From: Nageia nagi
Lineage: Eukaryota; Pinophyta
Reading direction: 5' to 3'
Assembly: GCA_050084985.1 (NCBI GenBank)
Contig: JBITNC010000001.1
Coordinates: 61,814,001-61,878,000 of the forward strand
Length of the DNA stretch: 64,000 bases
Shown: piece by piece, positions 1 through 12,757 of the stretch
Position numbering within the stretch: position 1 is the first letter of the stretch
Layout of the letters: each line of letters starts with the position of its first letter
Position numbers and translations under genes: made by a program
Notes under the pieces: generated by a model
What the model was told of the DNA's origin: nothing
Database searches by the model: none
Seen by the model: only the letters and a program-made list of their open reading frames with translations

Positions 1-376
1 AATAGTATAGAGGTGCATCTTTTTTAGTTTTTGTTTGATAGGTTTTTCTCCTTTCTTAAGTGGTAAACTATGTATAATAAAATATGTATCTAAACTAGAC
101 ATATCAGAATAAGACCATGAAAAATTCTTAGTAAATTCAAGGAATTTATCTTTATACCTTTTTTGCTAATGTGCATCAAGACCAACTCTGATTTTGACCA
201 TCCTCTCTTGCTCATTGATGATAATGTTTATGTAAAGTAACTATTTGGATAGGAATATCAAATCATCTAATTTTTACATTAAGGAAGGTAGTTCCTCTAA
301 CCCAAGAACACCATTTATTTCATTTTCTTCATCATCATCTTGTTGTGTCTATAAAGCTTCAACAAAATTGATCTCT
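1..376 (-). pseudogene. Gypsy pol fragment, protease-RT linker to start of RT
   Basis: Read on the minus strand, this stretch encodes the segment of a Ty3/gypsy polyprotein just before the reverse transcriptase. The marker is SWSYSDMSSLD (near 80-118), a variant of the FAWSYEDMPGLD block, followed by KKGEKPIKQKLKKM, the usual lead-in to RT. An acidic run (DDDEENE) lies further upstream near 325. Several in-frame TAG/TAA codons interrupt it. It is cut by the window start and, on the other side, by the LTR of E1 beginning at about 377. It belongs to a different element from E1, whose own copy of this region is near 9300. No function is expected. Confidence 0.75.
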
Positions 377-2236
377 TGTCAAAAGTAACTATTGCTCGGT
401 ATAGCATAACCTCAAGGGTTTGGTCTAGTCATGTTCTCCACTTCCTATAATAGTAGGTTCCTTAAAAGATCAAAAGGTGGTGGGGATGCTCTCATGTTGA
501 TCTTCTACTCAATATTCAGTTAATAGGTTGGTTCCTATCTATGTTTAAGGTCAAAAGTAACAGGAAAAGAATAAAAAGATGAAGAGTTATAGGAAAGAGA
601 TAAGCAAATAAATAACTAAAATAGGAAATATACAACCTAGGCATTGTAGCATAGGTAGCAATCTATAGCTAAGATAAAGAATATTAGACTATCTTACATT
701 TGGGCTCTCATAATCACAATACACAACCATAATTATAAGAAAATGTTCCACACATAACATTCACAAAAGTAATAATAGCCACTTTTTTGCAAGAGGGAAA
801 AGCATTTTCTATTTGCATTATCATATGTGAATTGCTTTTACAAATTAGGGCAAATTTGCTAAAATATCTAACCTTGTTAATTTTTAAAAACTAGCTATTT
901 ATACAACTTTCCCCTCTTTAGGTGGTTGAATCTCATTAATGTACATTACTACTAGCATTGAATAAAACAACTACAATAGCATTATTTACATAAATATTAA
1001 ATTTGTGCTAGATTATATAGTGAATAAGTACTAATCAATAATAACTATTTTAAATATCTAAGGATTTGTAACTTTTAGTCAACCATGTTTATAGACCCAC
1101 AATATTTTTAACATGTCATTGATTGCTCCTTCCTTAGTTCCGTAGCTAATTAAATATAACACTATTTCTAAGTGAAGGTAGCATTGTACCTGATTGAGCA
1201 ATTATTTGATTGCACATTGATTGGTATCATTTGGTTGTATGCTTTATTACCCTTCATCTATTTCTCTATGATCTTTATGATTTCTACTATGGATGTTAAC
1301 AATCAGAGTAATGATGGTTGGTAGACATTATGTTCACTTGGATCAAGAAGAATTGCCATTGTTATAAGGAAATGAGTTGGTGTTGACATATTAATAGGGC
1401 CTTGAGGGTCAAACACTTAAGATGAAGTGGAACTAGGTGTTGTTTCTCATGCACTACTCTTTTACTTGCTTGGTAGGCTTTATGTTCTTCTTTTAGGCTC
1501 TATTGATGATCTGGTTCTTTCGAGACCTACTGATTCTAGCTAAAATTTGCGATGTCATCCTTCAAAATCCTTGAGCTCTATTGATGATTTGGTTTATTTT
1601 AGGACCTATTGATTTTAGCCAAAATTTATGATATAATCCTTCAAAATCCTTAGGCTCTATTGATGATCTAGTTTCTTTTGGGACTTATTAATTTTCATAA
1701 AAAAATGTGATGTCAACTTCTAAAATTCCCAAGTATTATTTATATTCTTCAAAAATGGAACTCTAAATATGTACAAGTTTTGGACATTTATGCTAATAAT
1801 TCTTAAATACTCTAAGGCAATAAATATGACTTTGGGAACTTTTACATACATGACTTCTCTAGTATACTAGGAGTAGATGACATGATTTTTGGAGACTTTC
1901 AACTCTTGGTTACTAAAGAATAAAAGAATATAAAATTGACACAAGTCTCATTGACATCAAGTAACCTTATTTGCATAATTCTTGAGTACTAAAGAATGAG
2001 AAAACTCTTAGGTGACTTTATTTACTAAACAAATGACTCCTAATAGTCTAAGAAAAAGTAATGAGAAGAGGGGAAGAATTTATATAAAAATATTACAAGT
2101 CATGAAGACTCTAAAAGAATAGTGTTCCCCCTAGGTACTCTTATATATATAGCTCATAGGTAATAAGGAATGAAATAATAAAGAATGAAGAATTATAGAA
2201 TTACCCAAATTTTGAGTGTTATTCTAGAGGAATATA
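377..2236 (-). repeat. E1 3' LTR
   Basis: Direct repeat of 12758-14568, recognisable over its whole length; for example both copies share the block gataaccTCAAGGGTTTGG-like near 405-425 and 12785-12805. The left edge reads TG at 377; similarity to the other copy fades there. The right edge near 2236 lacks a clear CA (it reads TA in both copies). Compared with its partner it carries about 50 extra bases near 1250-1300. It contains internal repeats of a 'ctattgatgatctggtttctttt'-like unit (about 1500-1690, three copies). No coding sequence is evident. Confidence 0.82.
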
Positions 2237-2449
2237 ATCTTATGATAGCTCTTTGGGGTCTCCACCTATTGGAGAAAAGAAACCATCAATTGCTACTTTT
2301 AGTAGCTTGCCCAAAAGTGGATCTAGTTACAATCTCAATTGGTACCATCATGTTTGGAAGGAGGAATGCCTACATCCTTTTATTTAGTTCACTTAATTCT
2401 TTATAATTAGGTTGTGAGAGGATGAGGGATACCTTAATCTTCTCAGTAT

Positions 2450-5400
2450 GTACTCTAATATTCTTAGTATCTACTCTAAACCCTTTGAAAACAACAATTA
2501 GCTTTCTAGCAAGAACAAATTTTACAATGGCTTCTTGAGCCAACTCATTTATTTATTGTAGATCTGAGATTTGTGTCTTAGATAAAGATTGCTCCAAAAA
2601 ATTGAATGGTATTGGCTACCCAATTGGTAGCACTACCTTATACATTCTATTATTCCTATATTTTGGAAGCTTTTATTTCAACTAAAGAATTAAATTATTT
2701 GTTAACAAATCCCAACTCTATTATGAGCTAGTGTTTATTTATGTCCATATTGAATGCTAGACTCTAGAGATCATAAATTTCTTAAATTCTTTTTTGATGT
2801 GACTATTTTGGCTTTGAAAAGACTATGGAAAACTCATTTTTATTCACTATCCTTAATCAAACTTGCATCCTTTCTAAAACCTTTTTGGTTATATCCAAAT
2901 CTAGCTTATGAAGAGCACTTTGAGCATGAAATTCTTTAATGGCCTATACAGCTACCTCCTTGAGTAGATGCAAGTGAGATAATGTTATCATTCTATCACT
3001 AACTTGTTCTAACAAGGATTTTTTAAAATTATTCATTATTAGTAATAGTTTTACATTATATTTTGATAGAAATTTATTTACAACACTAACTATCTGCATC
3101 TCAACCTCCATCTATTTTATCTTCTAAGCATCCACAACTATAGCCTGAGCCTTGAGCTCTTCTATCACTTGGTTTGCAGTGTCTAACTCAACTCTTGCTC
3201 TTATCAAATTCTATTTTTTACTTCTCAAGCTTTATAATAAAATCTTTATTCTTATTCTACAACCTAACTATTGTCTTATCCTTAAGGGATCAATCCTCCT
3301 TATATTGATCAATCTTCTTATTCATTTTTTCTATTTTAGTCTCCATTGACTGAAGACTCTTTCCAACTACCATTGAAGTGTTCACTAGAAATTGGATTGA
3401 TTAATAGCTAATGCACTCTACATATTTACATTTATTATAGTCATGGGAGTTAGCTCTAAATGACATTCTTTGAAAGGAATGAGTAATTTTCATATCTCTT
3501 ATCTTTGTTACTTTGCTCAAAATTCTCAACTATTGCTTAGGGAGCATAGGAGATTTATTTATAAAAGTTGCCTAATCAATGGGATCTACAATTTTTATAG
3601 AAAAAATAGATTTTATTTCCTCTTACAAGGCAATAGGAATAAAATAATGAGTGGAAATAATTTCACCTGTAATAGGTGTCTCAGCTTGTTGAATTGGTTG
3701 GGATTGTTAGGGAAGAGTTAACTGCTAGACTTCTAGTTTAGGTTTAGCCTTTTCCATTCCCTCACCTTGTTCCTTAGGCTTATCCATCAGGCTAGATTCT
3801 TTTTTAAATTCATCATCATCATCCCCATAATCTCTTGATCCTCTTTTGGGTGCCCCTATTACTATCATTGCTACCTTAGGTACTCTTTCCCTACTTTGTT
3901 ACATCTAGCTTTGTTCCTCTATTAGATTTTCTTCTTACTATTATTCCTAGGCTTGTCCTACACCACCAACTTTTGTATCTTGTGGCTCTTTCAACTCTTC
4001 AAGATCAAAAATTTTTGCTTCTTATATGACCACCTTTGGAACTTCTTCCATTACCTCTAAATATGAAGGTACAATCATTTGTGACTATAACCTTATTATA
4101 GTTGTCTAGGGCTTTTTAATGGGCTTTTCCTCCTCTAATGTCAACTCTCTTTGAGCAAGAATTTGAATTTTTCTTTTCTTTTTAGGAGGAGGTTGCTAAG
4201 AAGAAGTGGTGCTATTCAAAAGATCTTCTTGTCCCTTCTTTGGGACTTGAATCATGCTAGATGTTTGTTCTACTTGCACTATCTTCTCCTTTGTAGTAGG
4301 TTCCCCATGATAATGAGGAGGAAGAGGCTATCCCAACTCTAGCAAAGGATCTTTAGAATACTCTACCTCCCAATATTTATCATATTTGAATTTTTAAAAT
4401 AATTCACCTTTAATGTGATGAATTTTTATGGTGTATTCAAATTTGAATCTTGTAAAATAATGAATTTTATTAGGACCTCATCCAAGATATGCTAATTGGG
4501 TGAGGACCTCTAGGTTGAGGACAAAATATTATCTCTTATTCTCCTAGTTTCTATAGTTTATTATTCCTTCTAGAGCCATACAAGCTTTATTTAGAGGTAC
4601 AAATTCTTAATCTAGGTACAATTCTACCTCCTACTCTATTTTATTTACAAAATACTCAATATGCAACCTACTATCATGGATTAATGCTAGATATTTCTTA
4701 CTAGTTCTTATTAACTGAGTCATTTCCCCTGATAGGTCATACATCCATGCAATTTCCACTTTATCTAATTTGAAATTTTGTACAATGAATTGGATAATAC
4801 TATCTATACATCCTATCTCTAAAAGAGTAAAATCCTTAATAGATGTTGGTATATTTATAATAGACTTGAAATTGCCCTCAACCCCATATTTACTCTCTAT
4901 AGAACAAACTTGCCTACCCATCTCTATTGAATACAATTAGGGGGTAACATATTTAGGCAAAAAGAAGGGTTTTTCAAAATACCCATACCCTATTATTATG
5001 GTACAATGTTTTAAGAAATACTAATCAATAATTTTATTCTTTCCTTGTAGCTCCCTTATTATGCTCTTGCACAACCTACTGGGAAGTTTTCCAATCAAAC
5101 TTTTCACTATAGTTGCATAGAACTTATCCATAAACTTGTAGTAGGATCCATGCAACTTGGTCAAAATTGGCACCCTTAGGTCAATTGGCACCATCGTAGC
5201 ATTGGAACTAGTTGGCTCAATTGGGAGCCCTGCCTTTATAAGTTTGTCCAAATTTTGATGGACAAAAAGCCACTAGAGATAGGAAGAATATTTGAAATTT
5301 GATTTTTCTATTTTGAATAAATACCTCTTAATTTTTTTTATTATGAAAGTTGAGAAATCATAATAGACATGGGCTTCTAAGATATTATAGGCCATGTGCA

Positions 5401-6115
5401 CCATGGTTTCATCTGCTTCCATCTAGGTCTTCTTTCCTATAATGAGTCTGAGTGCCTAAAACACTTCTCTATCTTTCCTTCTTTCAAAAAGAGCTATTTG
5501 ATAGCTTGATAAGAGTTTTGCTTTCCTGCTATCCTGATATCTCTCACTAATCTAGCTTAGCATTTCATCTTGATTGATGTAAAAATCATGCTTTTTCTTT
5601 TTCAAATCAATTTGTTTTTTAACATGAAATGTCTAGTCTGCTAGAATAGTAAATGCTTGGATAATGGAGTCAAGAGAGTAATCTAGCATAGCCTTAAATA
5701 CTAGCTTAGAAGCATCTCCCTCTTCAGTGCTCTTGAACATACCAATTTGGTACCCCTTTTGATGATGCCTATGTGCTAGGGAGTACAAGAGCTTAGGGAA
5801 AGTGAAGGACTCATAGGGCATATAATATGCCAAGCCCTGATCAATCATAACATATATTTTAAAATGATCAAGAGATTTTCCTTTTCCACTCACTTTGGGT
5901 GCATTACACTTCAATAGAACATGGATAGGGTCAACTTTAAATGTATCCATGTGACTGATTACTCCCATCTCAATCTAGTTCACTTCTAGTGCATTCTTAA
6001 GATATTCTTCTTATAGAGAGAATAGGTTAGTGTCAATTTATTCCACTTTAGTTGCAGAGGATGACTAAGAGGTCACCATGATATTATCACTTTTATTTGA
6101 ACCTTTGGTAATCAT
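2450..6115 (-). pseudogene. E1 accessory ORF downstream of integrase, about 1,200 codons, unknown
   Basis: A long minus-strand reading frame between the end of pol (6669) and the 3' LTR, in the same sense as gag-pol. The best start is the ATG at 6115 (MITKGSNKSDN). From there the frame runs past 3200 broken almost only by TAG/TAA, then continues in a neighbouring frame towards about 2450. Undisturbed stretches include 5968-5633, 5251-5021 and 4936-4631. Near 4200-3730 it becomes highly charged and Lys/Pro rich (PPPKKKRKI; GDDDDEFKKESS), then turns into a probable coiled coil near 3380-3000 (METKIEKMNKKIDQY; LDTANQVIEELKAQ). PPPKKKRKI resembles a nuclear localisation signal. I recognise no family. 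It could be an env-position accessory protein or a captured gene. Confidence 0.7.
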
Positions 6116-6668
6116 TAAAAATTGTAGTCTATGTAATGTGAGGTCTTGCAAGTTCTCTCTTTCTCAATACAACTTGGCTCTAAAATCTCTCAGCTCTGAA
6201 TGCTCTAAAAACTTGAGTGCTCAAAATTAGCTAAGTGTCAAAATATAGAGCATGGTAGGAGTTTTATTTATCTAAGGTTGATAAGATTTCCATTAATAGT
6301 AATTGCTTCTTGAGGATCTTGAGACCTGTGCACTATACGGATTGAGTTAGCATAGGTTGGATTAATAAATTCAAAGCACACCAAACTTAATTTATTTTAC
6401 TTGTATGATGGTTTATGAAATTTAAGGAAATATTTCCTTAAATGCTATTTAATTCAATGATAGCTAGGCAATGTGTTAGTATTAACTCTTGACTAAGCTG
6501 AACTAAAGTTGACAGCTAGGTAGTATGCTAACATTAACTCCTAATAATACTAAATTAAATTTGATCATTAAAGACTATTTAATTTTTCAAAAATTATGCA
6601 ATAATAATTTTTTTTAAATAAATATTTATAATATTTATACTATACAATGTATTATGGGGAATGCAAGT
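6116..6668. other. Spacer between E1 integrase and accessory ORF
   Basis: About 550 AT-rich bases with no convincing frame. On the minus strand it separates the pol stop (6669-6671) from the ATG at 6115. If the accessory ORF was expressed, an intron acceptor, internal promoter or reinitiation signal would have to lie here; I cannot identify one. Confidence 0.5.
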
Positions 6669-7900
6669 TTACCTCATCACCTAGTAATGTTTTAAATAGA
6701 TTCCATTGATAGGAATAGGTAATTCTTGAGACTCAATAACATCTTGTAACTTGAATGCATTATTTTGCATGGCCTAGGTAATAACATAAGGGTCACTTCA
6801 AAGAGAGTCAAATTTTTGGTGTCTTCTAGGTGTTCCTCATTCCATTTGAGAATAATATCACCCAATTCAAACTTCACCCAAGAAGACTTTTTCTTATCAA
6901 ATCACCTCTTAACAATGTGTTGGCAATGCTAGAATGACTTATATGCTTTGTTCTAATCTTCCTCCAATTTCAAGAGTTGATTATATCTAGAATATAATGG
7001 CTAAAAGTCATGGTATTCCATTTATTGTAGAATTTTTAAAGCTAGTAACTCCATATGTATTGGCAAGATTGGTCTTTTTCCATATACTAATGCATATGGG
7101 GATATCTTAATTGCTAATTTTATACTAATTCTATCAACCCATAATGCATAGTCCAACTATGTATGCCATTATCTAGGATTCCCTTCAATTGTTCTTTTGA
7201 TGATCCAAGTCAAATTTTTGTTAGTTGATTTAGCTAAGCCATTACCCTGTGAGTAATAGTTTGAAGAGAATAACTGGTAGATTCCATACTAAGCTACAAA
7301 GCTTGATAGATTGCCTCTGGTAAATGTCAAACCATTTTTTGACACTATAGTTTGTGGGATTCCAAAGGGGGTGATTATTATTTTAATCATTTCCATTACT
7401 ACTTTTTAATTTACATTTTTGCATGGTATAACTCTTGACCATCTAGAGAAATAATCTAGTGTAGTTAAAATAAATTTATGGCCTATTGAATAATTTGGGT
7501 TTATGTCACTAATAAAGTCTACACCCACTATTGAAAGGGCTATTCAACCACCATGGGTCTAAAAGGTATAGCAACTTATCTTTTCTTTTCCACAAATCTA
7601 TTTCACTTATCACATTCCCATGTAATCTTAAATGAATCTTGAAATATAGTGGGCCAATAATATCCTACTTGTAACACCTTTGCTACTATAGTAGAGTCCA
7701 CTATAATGCTCACTAAAGAATCCATAATGAAATTCATGCAATATTTTTCAAGATTCATCTTTAGCCACACATCTGAGAAGGGTTTGATTAAAATTTTTTC
7801 TATACAAGTGGTCATCTATCATAATAAATTTAAGGGCATGCAACTTGAACCTCCTTTTTTGGAATCTATCTAAAGCTTTAAGACACTTTCCCATTTGGAA
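6669..7900 (-). pseudogene. E1 integrase
   Basis: Integrase inserts the cDNA into the genome. The N-terminal zinc-binding region is visible near 7750-7610: a YYWPT block and CDKC survive, while the HH part is poorly kept. The core follows with WVLDFIS (first Asp kept), DYFSRW, and SKNG where SDNG is expected, so the second catalytic Asp is Lys; the Glu site reads GLAKSTN, again Lys. The C-terminal part has KFELGD near 6860 and, after a frameshift, PYVIT and LPIPINGIYLKHY ending at 6669. The catalytic triad is broken and several TAG/TAA codons interrupt the frame. Confidence 0.85.
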
Positions 7901-8480
7901 ATAAATAATTATTTGTTTAATCCAATCACTTTCATAATTAAGTTGTTATTCATCCTTTAGAAGAGCAATAATGTATGAAGCTTTAGCCATATTCTCATAG
8001 AGTGCTCTACCTCTGATCAGTTTGGTTGGCTTAATCTCTAGATCATATTCCATTATCTTAGTAATCCAACTAGCTCTTCTTTCACCTAGATCTCCTTATA
8101 TAATATAATTTCTTACATCTATATGAATAGTATATACAAGAATTCTACTATGGGAGACATAATGCTTAAACTTTTTAAGTCTTTTCATAATGAAAAACAC
8201 TTACTTTTCAATAAATGTATACCTTTGCTAATGTTGATGTAGTGTTTCACTATGAAAGGCAATCAGGTGTTCTTCATTATTATCATCCTTTTGTGTAAGA
8301 ATTATAGCATTGCTCCTATTTGCTCCATGTGCATACATGATGAAATATTTTGACATATTAGGGGTTTTAAGCATAAGAGCTTTTGTTATAGCCTTTTTTA
8401 TCTTTTTAAGGCTACTTTTGCTTCACAAGACCAATAAAATACAACATCTTTCTTTAGCATTGAAGTGATTGTAGACATAA
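7901..8480 (-). pseudogene. E1 RNase H following RT
   Basis: The ordinary gypsy RNase H, directly downstream of RT in the coding direction. Matching blocks are KKDVVFYWSCEA (the FxW linker after RT), YAHGANRSNAIILTQKD at the DAS...GAVL position, RYTFIEK and KKFKHYV. It ends with GERRASWITKIMEYDLEIKP and LIRGRAL, the usual domain tail. The first acidic residue of the DAS motif reads H (YAHGA), so the active site is damaged. Because another RNase H-like domain sits upstream of RT, this element has two. Confidence 0.8.
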
Positions 8481-9330
8481 TTTTTGAAAAATTATTAATA
8501 AATTTTCTAACAAAATTTATCTAACCAATGAATGATTGTAAGGCCTTCATGTTAGAGGGGAGTCGTAATGCTTCTATAGCTTTTACTCTATCTGGATCAA
8601 TTGCTAGCCCTCTTTTAAGATAATGTGGCCAAGTAGCTTTCCTTGGTTGACCATAAAAACTAACTTTTTTGGGTTGATTGAAATGCCAAACTTCATGCTT
8701 TTTTCAAAGACTAATCTTATATGTTTTAGGTGATCACTTCTACTTTTAGAGAAAACAATGATATCATCTAGATAAATCAATATGATCTTATTTATTAGCT
8801 CACCAAATGCATGATCCATGGCTCTTTGAAAAGTAGCTCCTGCATTAAAAAGACCAAATGGCATCCTTTGAAAAGCAAATGTGCCCCATTTAGTTATAAA
8901 TGCTATCTTGAACTGATCTTCATCCTTCACCCAAATTTGGTTAAATCTTGAGTAACCATATATCATTGAAAAATAACAAACTTTGGCTACTATATGCAAG
9001 ATCTATTCATTAGGTGGGAGAGGATCATTATCTTTTAGAGACACTTTATTCAAATTTCTTAAATCAACATAGAGTCTAATTTTTCCATTTTTCTTTCTTA
9101 CAAGCACTAAATTTGAAACCTAATAAAAATGCTTAATAGGATAAATGATTTTTGAATCAAAGAGTTTGATTAACTCTTATTTCATAGCTTCTTCTATTTT
9201 TGGATTTACAAGTCTCTACTTTTTCTTATATGGTTTAGCATCTAGCTCAAGTTCAATCATGTGTTGGATGACATTTTTATCATATATCTTAAGATCATCA
9301 TAAGTCCAAGCAATCACTTAGGAAAACTCA
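8481..9330 (-). pseudogene. E1 reverse transcriptase
   Basis: Copies element RNA into DNA. The lead-in near 9320 is WTYDDLKIYDKNVIQH (FAWSYEDMPG-type). Downstream come VRKKNGKIRL and NLNKVSLKDNDPLPP near 9070, then FSMIYGYSRFNQIW, WGTFAFQRMPFGLFNAGATF and the catalytic block IYLDDIIVF, with YLDD at 8763-8774 intact. LLGHII and KKLVF follow. The stretch 8999-8604 has no stop (131 codons). A TAA/TAG cluster between 9250 and 9000 and lost residues elsewhere make it non-functional. Confidence 0.92.
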
Positions 9331-9689
9331 TGATAAATCTAAGACATAGCAAATTTTTCTTCACCAAAATATTCTGAACCAAATTTTATGAATTTATCAG
9401 GCTCTACCCCCAGTTTAATATAATTCTCCTTCAAGATGATCAAAGATTCAACCTTTATAACATCTTCTGAATCAAACAGTCTTTCAAAAGAGAGTAATCC
9501 TTTTGGTATTACATTATTTTTAAGTTGAATGACATTTGATTCTTAGAAATAATTAGGCATTTTTTGAGTACCAAAAGTGTGATCCACTACTTCATCTACC
9601 AAGAAATTGACAATATGCTTATAAGAGTCAAATACTTGCCAGAAGTTTGCAACATCAAGTATTGAAGGCCTAAACTAACTTTGACTTGA

Positions 9690-10115
9690 AGAGGTCCTCT
9701 TTTATGATGAGCAAGGTTATAACATGCTCCTCTTATAGCAAGTGCATTAGCTACTTGGTTGTGTATTTTAGGAATAGATTCAAAATTGATAGCCAAAATA
9801 ATTCCAATAAGTCCCACACTCTATTCCTATAGTTCTTCAGATAATGGTGCTTTGCACTGATATGATTTTTAACTTAATTGATGACTAACTCAAAATCACT
9901 ATGGACAATCAAGCATCTAATACCTATACTAATTGCTTTAGATAACCCTAAATAAAGAGTTTCATACTTAGAAATATTATTTGTATAGGTCCATGTGAAT
10001 TAAAAGGAGAATCTTCTAGTATTCTCCTTTGGAGATTTGAATACCACTCCAACTCCACATCCATGTCTACATCAAGAACCATCAAAATACATCATCCATA
10101 TCTCATATTATTTAT
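9690..10115 (-). pseudogene. E1 RNase H-like domain located upstream of RT
   Basis: In the coding direction this domain lies after protease and before RT. Markers are MYFDGSRCRHGCGVGVVF (near 10100-10045) with the first Asp, TNNISKYETLYLGL at the Glu helix, HSDFELVINQ with the next Asp, and NFESIPKIHNQVANALA near 9780-9730, the IPRxxNxxADALA tail. This is the additional RNase H of Tat elements (often called archaeal-type or aRNH). In E2 and E3 of this window the equivalent domain lies after the ordinary RNase H. A few TAA/TAG codons and a frameshift near 9840 break it. Confidence 0.82.
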
Positions 10116-10439
10116 TAGCAGTAACTAAAACTGGTTGAACTTTTTCATATACGCAATAATTGCACATGCCAACATCTATGACTTGATAATTCAAATCATT
10201 TGCTAATAGAACTTTGATTGTCAGTAGTGATTCCCTTAGTGTGTCACTTTTAAATTTTTCCACTTGTTGTGGATCATTAATGCAATTTACTTCATTGATT
10301 CTCTTGAGATGGATAGTTTTAGTGCCTTCATTCAAAATCTTCACCTATTTATTTTAGAAATAAAGTAGAAGATGGCTATATTCTAAGGCTACATACCCTC
10401 TCAATTTAGCAGTAAATTCTCTAGAAAGATAAATTATAA

Positions 10440-10725
10440 ATATAGGTGGAATATTAACTACAATAATGTCTTAGACAACATGAACATCAAGGAAGACATT
10501 CAAGGTTATTTGAACACCTTTAACACTACCAACAACATCTATAAGGAAGAATCCAACTGTATAACACCATTAATGCATCTTATAATATACAATTTCATTT
10601 CATTTGCAATAACTTTAGAGATAATAGTTATGGTAGCTCTAGTATTAGATAGTTATTTACTACCCAACCTTCTAATTACAAGGATAAATAGAAAGGTGGG
10701 GGTCTTGTTACACCTATTAAAGCTT
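10440..10725 (-). pseudogene. E1 aspartic protease
   Basis: Retropepsin-type protease that would cut the gag-pol precursor. In one minus-strand frame near 10665-10555 the sequence NTRATITIISKVIANEMKL corresponds to the DTGA...S/N-I-I-S block of plant gypsy proteases, followed by INGVIQLDSS. The catalytic Asp-Thr-Gly reads Asn-Thr-Arg, so it is inactive. The frame changes relative to the upstream piece ending PPPFYLSL at 10676. Confidence 0.68.
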
Positions 10726-12382
10726 GAGGGATAACTTTAGACATAACATAGATAATATTTTCTTCATTTATACTCTTTTTACTATTTCTTAATTTTAAAG
10801 CTTCCTGTAGAAGATCTAATCGACCTAGTATCTTTAAAGTATCAAACATAGTCATCCTTGAAGGAGTTTTCTTCAATTCTTCCATAATATTATATGGAGC
10901 ATATGGGATGGAATTACTTGGCTCTACTTGCTGATGTGTTCTAAAATGTTGAGTAGCCTTTTCTTTATGATAATCAGTGATGAAAGGATATCTCAATGTA
11001 CTAGGTCTTTCTTTCTTTGAAACTTCTTTTCTTATTATAGCGGGGTTTGTTTCACCTAGGGCACTAGTACCTAAGTTTGATGAAATAGCATTCAAACTTA
11101 TCAAAATAGTACTTAGGTTAAACAAGACTTGATGAAATTGGTTCTGAGGTTGAGCTAAGGGAGTCTTAGCTTTCTTATGTTCAAGTTGGGCTTGAGTGGA
11201 AGATCAATACTACTGAGTGGCTTTAGGTTATTATGGAGTTATTAAAGAAGTTCCTTTGGTTTGAACATAATTTGCTTATTCTCTATCATATCTTAAAATT
11301 CAAAAGTTGACCATTATGAGGTCAATAGTAGGATTTCAAGTACATTATACCATTTGGTTAGAATGTAACCCCAAATATTGATGTTGATATACTATGCATG
11401 AACCTAGAAAATGAGGAGATAACCATGGTGGACACCATTCTATAATGCTCAAAGCAGCACTATTTATAGCACTAGTTATAATAGCACTCTCAATTTTTTT
11501 AAGAGAATTAGACTATTATGGTTGATTGATCCTAAGTTGGAATCTTGGTTGATATTGATTATCATATCTTCTATAGTTGAAAACATGATTCTACCTTTCT
11601 TGCAGAGTAAACTTCTTGGATATATTTTTGATTATTATCTCAAACTACCTTATCCTCTCTTCTTCTTGAGATTTAGGTTTAATACCAATGCTTATAGATG
11701 TAAGAGTAGGTAGTGCTAGTAGCAAATTTTGAATAGTAGGCTGGGGAGGAGGTGGTAAGGTTAGGAATCCAAGTTGACCTATTTATGGAGTCTATTTAGG
11801 AGGTAAACTTGGAAATACAAGCATGTTTTACAGTCTTTACTATTTAGTAAACATCTAGGAATGTATCTCCTAACATAACAATAAGCATATTGAGGTTAAG
11901 AAGAAAAGATTTTTGGTAATATACTAGAGCTTGAGCATTTGTTGGTCTAATCCTTGCTACTATGGATTTCTATGTTCTTTCAAATCTAATATTAAAATCA
12001 TCAATAGATTCATGCAAATGCCTTTTGATATATGCTATGAGGCTAAAGAATATGCTATCATTACCATCTATAAAAAATATTTTAATCAAGGCCTGACACA
12101 ACTCTCCTTATGAATTTATAGATTAGAGGGTGAAAGTTCTAAACCATTTAGCTACTTTGCTTTCAAAAGAGTGTGATAATAACCTTATCATCACAATTTC
12201 ATCAATAATGTCAAAACTTGAATATAATAATGATACATCTTGATAGTGCTCAAATGGAATCTTTTTAGATCCATCATACTTAGGTAAAAATTTAAAATTT
12301 GCTTGAGGTATAGGTTGTGAATTAGTAGCTACAACCAAAGGATGACTATTATTCTAAGCAAGGAAGTCTGTTAGTTGAGCCA
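10726..12382 (-). pseudogene. E1 gag and gag-protease linker
   Basis: Gag packages the RNA. The best start is the ATG at 12382 (MAQLTDFLA). The core is recognisable at 12320-12123: FLPKYDGSKKIPFEHYQD corresponds to the FDGxxDPxxHL block of Tat gag, then AKWFRTF for AxxWyxsL. A second block, SIDDFNIRFERT, follows near 12010. The C-terminal part down to 10726 includes a stop-free piece at 11125-10676 rich in polar residues. No zinc knuckle was found. There are many TAG/TAA codons and at least two frame changes. Confidence 0.75.
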
Positions 12383-12735
12383 TACTTGGAGGACATGCAG
12401 GAGATGAAAATTTTTTGTGGAATGAGTTAAATATAATTGAAAAATGGGTTATACCTTAAAGGTATCAAAGGAGACACAACCTAAGATATCTTTCATCTAG
12501 TCCTCCTATAAAAAAGTGATAGCTCTTAAAATCTAGGCTATCTAAGGAAATTTTTGGAACTACTTCTAGTTAGTCTACATTTTAGAGTTGTCAGGGTTCA
12601 AAACATTTGATTAGTTAATAGTAGAGTCACTAATAAGGTTATAAAAACCTTATAATATTGAAGAATCAAATTGATAACCCACTAAATGAGGCTATCAGTA
12701 CTAATAATGCTCACTAAATATGATATTTAGCTCAT

Positions 12736-12753
12736 GTCCCATCAAGCATGCCA
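12736..12753 (-). other. E1 primer-binding site (tRNA type unassigned)
   Basis: Four bases inside the 5' LTR, the minus strand reads TGGCATGCTTGATGGGAC. It starts with TGG, as a tRNA primer site should, and its last ten bases equal those of the site in E3 (52964-52981). I could not match it to a specific plant tRNA; a decayed tRNA-Asp type is possible. Confidence 0.55.
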
Positions 12754-12757
12754 AAAA

